DNA of 37,002 nucleotides from JASJBU01 sp965372385 (GTDB lineage: Bacteria > Pseudomonadota > Gammaproteobacteria > Chromatiales > Chromatiaceae). The notes below the pieces were generated by a model. It did no database searches. It was given only the letters and a program-made list of their open reading frames with translations, and was not told the DNA's origin. Position 1 is the stretch's first letter, and every line of letters begins with the position of its first letter. Shown piece by piece: positions 18,052 through 24,512 of the stretch. The DNA lies in assembly GCA_965372385.1 (NCBI GenBank), contig CBDVCD010000005.1, forward strand, positions 1-37,002. The letters are read 5' to 3'. Both the position numbers and the translations under genes were made by a program.

Positions 18052-18363
18052 AGTGCTCCGTCAAGGTTGTATTGATGAGTCCAGTTGATCTGTCAGCGTT
18101 CATGGCAAGGCACGCCTCGCCGCTAATGGCCATAGTCCTTTGCAAGAGGCGTAACGCAGCCATGGGCGCTGACAGACCAACCCTTCGGGCGCTACTGTGG
18201 TGTCCCGCCACTGCGTGGCCTACACGGACGTAGGTCAGGGGCGTGAGCAGGAGCGGAAGCTTTGCAGCACTTGACAAGGACCAGGCCATTGCCTGCGTGC
18301 TGCGCCTTGTTGCGAAACACCACAGTAACGCTGAATCCATCAATACAACCTTGACGGAGCACT
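18052..18363. mobile_element. MITE-like element, 312 bp, with 26-bp terminal inverted repeats
   Basis: The ends AGTGCTCCGTCAAGG...GTATTGATG (18052-18077) and its exact reverse complement (18338-18363) frame a sequence without a credible gene. Inner nested inverted repeats are also present: CTGTCAGCG / CGCTGACAG, and a GCG-TACTGTGGTGT-type pair near 18188-18203 and 18318-18332. It could thus fold end to end. No target duplication is obvious. It most likely moves with a transposase supplied elsewhere. It occupies most of the 17905-18483 gap between HPP and the fused narK. Confidence 0.7.
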
Positions 18364-18373
18364 TGATGCACGC

Positions 18374-18432
18374 CGAAGGGCACGAAGCACAGGATGGTGA
18401 ATATTGTCTCTTCGTGTGCTTCGTGCCCTTCG
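18374..18432. repeat. Hairpin with 18-bp perfect arms
   Basis: CGAAGGGCACGAAGCACA (18374-18391) and its reverse complement (18415-18432) flank a 23-base loop. It lies about 50 bases beyond the stop of the fused narK gene and 10 bases from the MITE-like element. It may act as a transcript end or RNA-stability structure, but no T-run follows, so a dispersed repeat is as likely. Confidence 0.7.
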
Positions 18433-18483
18433 TTTGTTATTACGTTCTGAATATTAATCGTCTCGAAAGTAATCACATGCAGG

Positions 18484-21168
18484 TCAACAAGGCACCTCCG
18501 CGCCCTTGCGGTAATACCAAGCCCAGGTAGCGAACAGGCAACTCAGGTGGAACACACCAAATACCATCATGGCAAAGTTTGGTTTGCCGAAAATGTCTAC
18601 CGAAATTGCCAGCGCGATGGGAATAAAAAAGCCACCAAAAGCCGCTATCGAGGCGCTGAAGCCAAGCGCCACGGCCGTTTCGGTTTCGGCCTGATGTTTG
18701 GCCTGCGCCTTTCCGGCTTCATCCATACCCTCGGACCAGCGCTTGTGGATAGTATGAAAAATAGTCGGAATCATACGGAATACGGAGCCGTTACCAATAC
18801 CCGCGGTCAGGAACAGGATCAGAAACAGGGTATAGAAGCCAACTAAGTTTCCGGCATAGGCATCGCCGGGCAGGAATAGCAATACGCTGAACATGGCGGC
18901 AGTCATCACTGCAAAGTTCCAGAAAGTGAGGCTGGCGCCGCCTATGCGGTCAGCCAGCCAACCTCCAAGCGGACGGATCAGAGCCCCCAGCAGTGGTCCG
19001 GCAAAGGCATACCTGAACATATCGGATTCCGGGAACTGGGTGGCCAACAACATGGGGAATCCGACCGCAAAGCCGATAAAGGAGCCAAAGGTTCCCGCAT
19101 AGAGCCAGCTTCCCAACCAGGCATGCTTGCGGTGAAAAACGGTCGCCTCTTCAGCAAAAGAGGCCTGGACGTGGCGGATGTTATTCATCCCGAACCAGAC
19201 GCCGAGGGTGGATAAGAGGATGAAGGGTACCCAGATGTAGCTGGCGTTCTGTAGCCAGACCATTGTCTCAGCACCATTTGCCACCAGGGTCTGGGGCTGA
19301 CCGCCATAAAAGAAGAGCGCGCCGCCATAGATGACAACCGGAGTCACAGCCTGGACCAGGGCCACACCCAGATTACCGACGCCTGCATTCAGACCCAGGG
19401 CGGTTCCCTGCATCCGCTTGGGGAAGAAGTAACTGATATTGGCCATGCTCGACGAAAAGTTACCACCGCCGAAACCACACATCAGGGCGATCACCACAAA
19501 TACCGCATATTGAGTGTCGGGATTCTGCACCGCGAGACTCATCCACAGGGTTGGGAGGAGTAGTGATGCGGTGCTGAACACCGTCCAGTTACGCCCACCG
19601 AAGATGGGCACCACAAAAGAATAGAGCAGACGCAGGATCGCACCTGACAGCCCTGGCAGCGCGGCCAGCCAGAACAACTCGCTGGTGGTGAACTCGAAGC
19701 CAACCTTCGGCAACTCCACCACCACCACACTCCAGACCACCCAGACCGCGAAGGAGAGCAGCAACGCCGGCATCGAGATCCATAGATTGCGATTGGCAAT
19801 GGCGCGACCGGTGGACTTCCAGAACTCAGCATCCTCCGGACGCCAGTCGGTAAGCCAGACCCTCCGGCCCGGGTGGACATCCACCAGACCGTCACGAACC
19901 AACTCGTCGCGCAGTCCTTCATGTTCCTGCAGGATGGCTTCGCGTTCACCTTTGGCCGCCGCCCAGGTCCAGATCATGACCCCCGCCAGGATGATATACA
20001 TCAACATGAAGCAGCTGCTGCGCACACCGATCGCATCCGCGGCGATACCGAACATGATGGGCATGGTAAAACCACCCAGACCACCGATAACACCCACCAT
20101 GCCACCCACCGAGCCCATGTTCGAGGAATAGTAATCGGCCAGACTGCGGTAGACGCTGGCCTTGCCTATGCCCTGGGCGATACCGACGAAGAAGATCAGC
20201 ACGGTGAACATCACGAGGCCGACCCCGATGCTCACCGAGACATCTCCCTCGATGCCGTGAATAGTGAGCGTGGTGGGTGGGTAGGAGACGATGAACAGGC
20301 AGACGATACTCACCCAGAACACCCACCAGGTCACCTTGCTCCCGCCCCACTTGTCCGACATCCAGCCACCCAGGGCGCGGATCAGCCCGGAGGGCAGGGT
20401 AAAGAACATGGTGATGAAGGCAGCCTCTTTCAGACTGAGCCCATACTCACCGACGTAGTATTTTGGCAGCCACAGGGCCAAAGCAACAAAGCCGCCGAAG
20501 ACAAAGTAGTACGCCAATCCGAATCGCCACACCCGAGCCTCCGTGAGTGGCGCCAGTTGTTCGGCCAGTGAGATGTGAATCTTGTTTTTCTTGCGTTCTT
20601 CATGCAGGGGATCGGGATAGGTCGTGAACCAGAACAGGACGGCCATGATTAGCATGGCGTAGGAATAGACTTCCGGCACCGCACGCCAGCCCGCGGCCAC
20701 AATGATAAGAGGCGCCACCAGATTGGTCACCGCCGCCCCGGCATTGCCGGCGCCGAAGATCCCCATGGCTGTACCCTGGCGCTCCTTGGGAAACCAAGCG
20801 GAGGTATAGGCGATACCGATGGCGAAAGAGCCACCCGCGAGACCCACGAACAGACCAATCACCAGGTATTGCCAATACTCCGTGGCAAATGACAGTCCGT
20901 AGGTGGGAATGGCTACCAGCAACATCTGGATAAAAAAGACAATGCGCCCACCGAAGCGGTCGGTCATCAATCCCAGGGGTAATCGCACCAGGGACCCGGT
21001 CAGGATCGGCGTCGCCACCAGCAGACCGAACTCGGTCTCGCTGAGGCTCAGCTCCTGCTTGATCTTGATACCGATAACGGAAAACATGGTCCAGACCGCA
21101 AAATTCACCGCAAACGCAACGGTGTTCATGGTCAAGACAGAGATTTGTTTATATTTGTGAGTGGCCAT
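18484..21168 (-). CDS. narK: Double-length NarK: fused nitrate/nitrite transporter (two MFS domains)
   Basis: 894 residues, about twice a normal major facilitator. Domain 1 (about 1-402, TPILTGSLVRLPLGLMTDRF, GIFGAGNAGAAVTNL) matches NarK1-type proton/nitrate symporters. Domain 2 (about 456-890, SGAILRLLYSF, GGGNFSSSMANISYFFPKRM, GLNAGVGNLG) matches NarK2-type nitrate/nitrite antiporters. They are joined by a charged linker (about 403-455). Each half keeps its substrate-binding Arg region. Comparable NarK1-NarK2 fusions are known from Paracoccus. The same two domains exist as separate genes at 31701-33140 and 30051-31655, so the window has both arrangements. GGAG precedes the start. Fnr-like and NarL-like sites lie upstream. 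Confidence 0.92.
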   Translation of the reverse strand: MATHKYKQISVLTMNTVAFAVNFAVWTMFSVIGIKIKQELSLSETEFGLLVATPILTGSLVRLPLGLMTDRFGGRIVFFIQMLLVAIPTYGLSFATEYWQYLVIGLFVGLAGGSFAIGIAYTSAWFPKERQGTAMGIFGAGNAGAAVTNLVAPLIIVAAGWRAVPEVYSYAMLIMAVLFWFTTYPDPLHEERKKNKIHISLAEQLAPLTEARVWRFGLAYYFVFGGFVALALWLPKYYVGEYGLSLKEAAFITMFFTLPSGLIRALGGWMSDKWGGSKVTWWVFWVSIVCLFIVSYPPTTLTIHGIEGDVSVSIGVGLVMFTVLIFFVGIAQGIGKASVYRSLADYYSSNMGSVGGMVGVIGGLGGFTMPIMFGIAADAIGVRSSCFMLMYIILAGVMIWTWAAAKGEREAILQEHEGLRDELVRDGLVDVHPGRRVWLTDWRPEDAEFWKSTGRAIANRNLWISMPALLLSFAVWVVWSVVVVELPKVGFEFTTSELFWLAALPGLSGAILRLLYSFVVPIFGGRNWTVFSTASLLLPTLWMSLAVQNPDTQYAVFVVIALMCGFGGGNFSSSMANISYFFPKRMQGTALGLNAGVGNLGVALVQAVTPVVIYGGALFFYGGQPQTLVANGAETMVWLQNASYIWVPFILLSTLGVWFGMNNIRHVQASFAEEATVFHRKHAWLGSWLYAGTFGSFIGFAVGFPMLLATQFPESDMFRYAFAGPLLGALIRPLGGWLADRIGGASLTFWNFAVMTAAMFSVLLFLPGDAYAGNLVGFYTLFLILFLTAGIGNGSVFRMIPTIFHTIHKRWSEGMDEAGKAQAKHQAETETAVALGFSASIAAFGGFFIPIALAISVDIFGKPNFAMMVFGVFHLSCLFATWAWYYRKGAEVPC

Positions 21169-21277
21169 CTCGGAGCTCCATACTATACATTACTTGAACC
21201 CTGCCTCTGTTTCCCCGCGAAGGTCGAATCCAGAGGAAATGGAAGGTTAATGCTAAGGTAATACCGGGCGGCCCAAG

Positions 21278-21291
21278 TTGACCCAAATCAA
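21278..21291 (-). promoter_or_regulatory. Fnr-type box and class II promoter of the fused narK
   Basis: TTGACCCAAATCAA matches TTGAT-N4-ATCAA at 9 of 10 positions. Placing the box centre at -41.5 puts TAGCAT (minus strand, 21255-21250) exactly at the -10 position, with a start near 21243 and a leader of about 75 bases. This is the usual geometry for oxygen-responsive activation. Confidence 0.7.
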
Positions 21292-21330
21292 ACGCTAACC
21301 AATTGAATTAATTGAATTAGATTAGCAAAG

Positions 21331-21346
21331 TACCACTTTTGGAGTA
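21331..21346. promoter_or_regulatory. NarL-like 7-2-7 site upstream of the fused narK
   Basis: TACCACT, two bases, TGGAGTA form two inverted heptamers related to TACYYMT, in the spacing bound by NarL/NarP. The centre is about 54 bases upstream of the Fnr box. A similar site (TACCACTTTGGTGGTA) lies ahead of the split narK1, which strengthens both calls. Confidence 0.55.
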
Positions 21347-21524
21347 GCGCCAACCTCTTAGTGGCAGTCACACTAAGTCCCTCTACCAACTGAAAAATAT
21401 CCACCTGTGGAAATCTGCCGGGTCGCTGTACGCTCTTTTTACTCTGTTACGGGCTACCCACAAAGAGTTGAGGGCTTTGCGCTCGATTCAGCAAGATTGC
21501 AACTGACGATTTGAGTAATGTAGT

Positions 21525-21912
21525 AAACCTAGTAAAACAGTCTACTATTTAATAAGAAAAAATGTTCTCACACGGAGACACGGAGAAAAAGAGATGAATG
21601 AGCTGGCAACTGCTCCTCGATAGCGGCTCCTGCGTTATTCTACTTATGGGCTTCCTGCCCTAATGCGTTGCTACTTGCACTACCTACATCCTCCATGCAG
21701 GTAAATGATCTCTTCATTCTTCTCTGTGTCTCCGTGCCTCCGTGTGAGGCAATTCTTTCGTGTCAAGGTATGGACTATAACGACTCATGACTCGACGGTC
21801 TGAGGCTCAGCCTCGCTGGTTATCTGGACAGACGCCCACATCTGTTGTGCCGAGATTACACATGAAGACGCGTTGATTCATAGAAAACCCAGCAAAACAG
21901 TCTACTATTAAA
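21525..21912. repeat. Pair of 28-bp direct repeats, 360 bp apart
   Basis: Copies at 21525-21552 and 21885-21912 agree at 25 of 28 bases and share AAAACAGTCTACTATT. The right copy lies 31 bases before the antitoxin-like gene and may be its promoter or operator; the left copy precedes a foreign-looking repeat. The arrangement could reflect an insertion that duplicated the promoter region. Nothing coding is seen in 21169-21943. Confidence 0.6.
21566..21750. repeat. Imperfect inverted repeat of the CACGGAGACACGGAG type
   Basis: The left arm (about 21566-21601, CTCACACGGAGACACGGAGA...) pairs imperfectly with the right arm (about 21708-21750, ...TCTCCGTGCCTCCGTGTGAG). Sequences of this style are common as dispersed intergenic repeats in environmental Proteobacteria. 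It lies inside the direct-repeat pair described at 21525-21912. Confidence 0.6.
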
Positions 21913-21943
21913 CGAGACATCAACAACCCTTCGGAGGTGTAAC

Positions 21944-22174
21944 ATGGGCAAACAGGTACAGGTTAGTCTGGATCAAGCGGTATATGACCGTTTGCTGGAA
22001 TTAAAGGTACCACCTTTCAGTGATATCAACGCGGTTGTTGAACAACTGCTTTATCGCAGCGGGCGCAAGAGCCGTGAGGCGGCACAGGTGGAGGACGATC
22101 GTCACTACAGTTTTGAAGAGGAACTGCAAAGAGACAGGGATGGTGTTTACGCCGGTTCCGGCATCTCAAGTTAA
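21944..22174 (+). CDS. Small antitoxin-like protein (possible ribbon-helix-helix)
   Basis: 76 residues with an excellent ribosome site (GGAGGTG, 21933-21939). The N-terminus KQVQVSLDQAVYDRLLELK, followed by D-I-N-A-V-V-E-Q-L-L, resembles a ribbon-helix-helix strand and helix pair as found in antitoxins. The C-terminal half is charged and probably flexible. No toxin gene follows; the next gene is convergent. It may be an orphan antitoxin or a small transcription factor. The family is not firmly recognised. Confidence 0.6.
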   Translation: MGKQVQVSLDQAVYDRLLELKVPPFSDINAVVEQLLYRSGRKSREAAQVEDDRHYSFEEELQRDRDGVYAGSGISS

Positions 22175-22185
22175 ATCCACGCACA

Positions 22186-22237
22186 GGGGACAAGCCAAGT
22201 CTAAGGGGGTGTATTCTGCCTATGCTGGCTTGTTCCC
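22186..22237. repeat. Inverted repeat between convergent genes
   Basis: GGGGACAAGCCA (22186-22197) and TGGCTTGTTCCC (22226-22237) pair over 12 bases with one G-T, around a 28-base loop. It fills the gap between the antitoxin-like gene and the isomerase gene. It may act as a bidirectional end of transcription, but there is no T-run. Confidence 0.5.
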
Positions 22238-22242
22238 GTACA

Positions 22243-22776
22243 TCAGTTCGGGCCCTTAACCGGCACCCCCTGTAGACGCGCCTCCTCCTGCTCGCGGGCA
22301 TAGATATCAGCCATCTCCTGAACCACTCCAGTAACCAACTCATCTTCGATCGCCTCTCGCACATCGACGATAACCAAATCGACATTCAGACGCTGCCCAG
22401 CCAATGGATGGTTGTCGTCAACCGTGATTTCATCCTGATTCACCTCGACCAGGGTCACCAGCCGCTGGTGTCCAGTCCTGCCGCTGGTAAACGTCATCCC
22501 CACCCTCAATTCCTCATGCTGGACGAATCGGTCGCGTGATATCACCCGCATCAGGTCGTCGTCACGTTCACCATAGGCCTGCTCGGGCTCCAGGGTGAAG
22601 GTGAGCCGCTCCCCCACCGCATGCCCCTCAAGCTTCTCCTCGATGGCAGGCAACACCTTGGCACGGCCCTGGATGAAGGAGAGGGGCTCAGCATGGTCAC
22701 TACTGTCAATGAGGTTGCCTGCCTGATCCACCATCCGGTATTCGATGGTAACCACCTTGTCTTTGGTTATCCGCAT
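22243..22776 (-). CDS. FKBP-type peptidyl-prolyl isomerase (SlyD-like)
   Basis: 177 residues from the ATG at 22776; a TTG two codons earlier is in frame but less likely. An FKBP/SlyD pattern is visible: VVTIEYRMVDQAGNLIDSS, LSFIQGRAKVLPAIEEKLEG, V-G-E-R-L-T-F-T-L-E-P-E-Q-A-Y-G, with an insert-in-flap chaperone region (about 75-130). The His/Cys-rich metal tail of E. coli SlyD is absent. It begins 2 bases after the DsrC-like gene and is the last gene of the nar cluster. Pseudomonas nar operons carry a parvulin-type isomerase in the same place, so a role in reductase folding or export is a fair inference. Confidence 0.85.
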   Translation of the reverse strand: MRITKDKVVTIEYRMVDQAGNLIDSSDHAEPLSFIQGRAKVLPAIEEKLEGHAVGERLTFTLEPEQAYGERDDDLMRVISRDRFVQHEELRVGMTFTSGRTGHQRLVTLVEVNQDEITVDDNHPLAGQRLNVDLVIVDVREAIEDELVTGVVQEMADIYAREQEEARLQGVPVKGPN

Positions 22777-22778
22777 GC

Positions 22779-23144
22779 TCAATGCTCGCCTTTGGTTCTG
22801 CGAATACCCGCCAACCGATTGCCCTGCTTCTGCGGTCCACCCTTCGGGAAGAGATCATGCAGATAGTGATTGTTACCGCGTTCAGGACCCCAGGCATCCT
22901 TGAAGTGTTTGATCATGTCGCGCACCTGAGCCTGGACCCGATGCTCTTCGTAGTAATTGCGGATAAAGTGGATCACATCCCAGTGCTCCTCGGTGAGCGC
23001 CAAACCCTCCCTTGCGGCCAGGGCGTTGACAAAACCGACCGACCACTCATCCATATCCTGGATATAACCCTCCTGGTCGGTGGCCACCCGGTTTCCATCC
23101 ACATCCAGATATTCGATTCGGGTAGCGTAGGGATTTGTACTCAT
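22779..23144 (-). CDS. DsrC/TusE-family protein lacking both redox cysteines (RspA-type)
   Basis: 121 residues from the ATG at 23144 (GAGAGG precedes). The DsrC/TusE fold is clear: DEWSVGFVNALAAREGLALT, EEHWDVIHFIRNYYEEH, and L-F-P-x-G near the C-terminus. In DsrC and TusE the C-terminal arm has a K-Q-A-C and a final Cys that carry persulfide; here the arm reads KQGNRLAGI and ends TKGEH, and the whole protein contains no cysteine. It cannot transfer sulfur. Cysteine-free members have been termed RspA and are thought to be regulatory. Its position directly after narI implies a link to nitrate respiration. Confidence 0.85.
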   Translation of the reverse strand: MSTNPYATRIEYLDVDGNRVATDQEGYIQDMDEWSVGFVNALAAREGLALTEEHWDVIHFIRNYYEEHRVQAQVRDMIKHFKDAWGPERGNNHYLHDLFPKGGPQKQGNRLAGIRRTKGEH

Positions 23145-23205
23145 GAATACTGCCTCTCGAAACATGGCGGGAGCTATCCGCTCCCGCACTGTGGACCATT
23201 AAAAC

Positions 23206-23904
23206 TCAGTTCATCCTGATCCGTTTGACGCGCACGATCTGATAGGCGCGGCCGAGATAGGTCAAAGGGACGCTCCAGATATGCACCAGTCGGGTGAATG
23301 GGAAGATCAGAAACACCGTCATGCCGAAGAAGATATGGATCTTGAAGATCGGCGAGACCTCTTTGATCAGACTCGGATCCACACTCAGGGTAGCCACGCT
23401 CTTGACCCACTCGGTCAACAGGATCATCCCCGACACATCCCCATGGGCGGCATGGCCCGTGGAGACCAGCAGGGTGCTCAGGCCCAGGGTCACGGTGACC
23501 AGCAGCCAACCGATGACGAAGGTATCACGGGTGCGGCTGACCGCCTTGATGCGGGGATTGGTGATACGGCGCAGGAACAGCATGGCCGCACCGATCAGGC
23601 ACATGATACCGAACAGACCGCCGGCGTAGATGGCCATGTACTGGTGTCCCACATCGGAGATCCCCAGCGCCAGGAACCAGCCATGCGGTACCAGCATGCC
23701 GGCCGCATGGCCGAAGAAGATACCCAGGATGCCGACATGAAACAGGTTGCTGGCCAGTCGCATGTTCTTGTTGCTGAGCAACTGGCTGGAATCGGCCTTC
23801 CAGGTGTACTGCTCGCGATCGAAACGGATCCAGCTTCCGAGCAGAAAGATGGTGCCCGCCAGATAGGGGTAGGCGCCGAATATAAAGTCATGTAGTGTCA
23901 TCAT
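23206..23904 (-). CDS. narI: Respiratory nitrate reductase gamma subunit NarI
   Basis: 232 residues, five membrane helices. It is the quinol-oxidising diheme cytochrome b that anchors NarGH to the inner membrane. Starting at the ATG 23904 (GGAGAGA upstream), the heme ligands fall at His56 and His66 (NLFHVGILGIFFGHAAG), the same numbers as E. coli NarI, and at His190 and His208 (FKIHIFFG and LVHIWS), with the same 18-residue spacing. A longer in-frame start (23949) would reach to within 2 bases of a repeat and is rejected. It follows narJ by 78 bases. Confidence 0.95.
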   Translation of the reverse strand: MMTLHDFIFGAYPYLAGTIFLLGSWIRFDREQYTWKADSSQLLSNKNMRLASNLFHVGILGIFFGHAAGMLVPHGWFLALGISDVGHQYMAIYAGGLFGIMCLIGAAMLFLRRITNPRIKAVSRTRDTFVIGWLLVTVTLGLSTLLVSTGHAAHGDVSGMILLTEWVKSVATLSVDPSLIKEVSPIFKIHIFFGMTVFLIFPFTRLVHIWSVPLTYLGRAYQIVRVKRIRMN

Positions 23905-23950
23905 TTCAATTCTCTCCAGTCTAATTGGTGCGCGAAGCGCCTCCAACACG

Positions 23951-23982
23951 CCCTCTCCCCCTGGGAGAGGATGGGGTGAGGG
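23951..23982. repeat. Short hairpin repeat in the narJ-narI gap
   Basis: CCTCTCCC / GGGAGAGG form an 8-base stem with a three-base loop, followed by GGGGTGAGGG. It resembles a widespread intergenic repeat (CCCTCTCCC...GGGGTGAGGG) of Proteobacteria. It abuts the narJ stop and could modulate narI expression. Confidence 0.65.
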
Positions 23983-24498
23983 TTAGGCCGCCTGGGCCAG
24001 ACTGCCGCGGTTTTCGACGATACGGAGCAGCCGCGCATAGGGACTCTCCTTCTTCTCCAGGTTCTCCGCCAGCACCTTCAGCACCTTGGCGGCGTCCCCC
24101 AGAAAGACCCGCGCCTGCATCTCGTCCAGGGTGGAGACGAACTCCAGGATCAGTGGCAGATAGTCGGGGATCTCACCCTTCTCCAGCTCCAGCCCCATGC
24201 CCTTGTAATGCTCCGACAGGTCGATCAGGGCCGGTCCACGTCCTCGATCGTCACCGAACAGATGGTGGGTCAGGTGCAGATCGTGCTCCGGGGTCATATC
24301 GAAGGTCTGCACATAATCCGCCTGCAGCCCGGTCAGATCGTGTAACTGCATCCAGGATATGAGCTGCATCAGGGCATCACGCTCCTGCTCGCTGACGGCC
24401 GGATCCTGTTTCAGCAGCTTGATGATCTCAGGCAGGCCAGCCATCAACTCCTCATCCGGATAGTCGAGCAGCCGCGCCAATATAGTGTAGATAGGCAT
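23983..24498 (-). CDS. narJ: Nitrate reductase assembly chaperone NarJ
   Basis: 171 residues, all helical, of the NarJ/TorD-type chaperone family that holds apo-NarG while the molybdenum cofactor and FeS cluster are inserted; not part of the final enzyme. Typical features are ARLLDYPDEEL at the N-terminus, a YVQTFDMTPEHDLHLTHHLF motif (about 62-81) and DYLPLILEFVS (about 112-122). It starts 14 bases after narH and is slightly shorter than E. coli NarJ. Confidence 0.93.
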   Translation of the reverse strand: MPIYTILARLLDYPDEELMAGLPEIIKLLKQDPAVSEQERDALMQLISWMQLHDLTGLQADYVQTFDMTPEHDLHLTHHLFGDDRGRGPALIDLSEHYKGMGLELEKGEIPDYLPLILEFVSTLDEMQARVFLGDAAKVLKVLAENLEKKESPYARLLRIVENRGSLAQAA

Positions 24499-24512
24499 GA
24501 TTTTTCTCCTGC

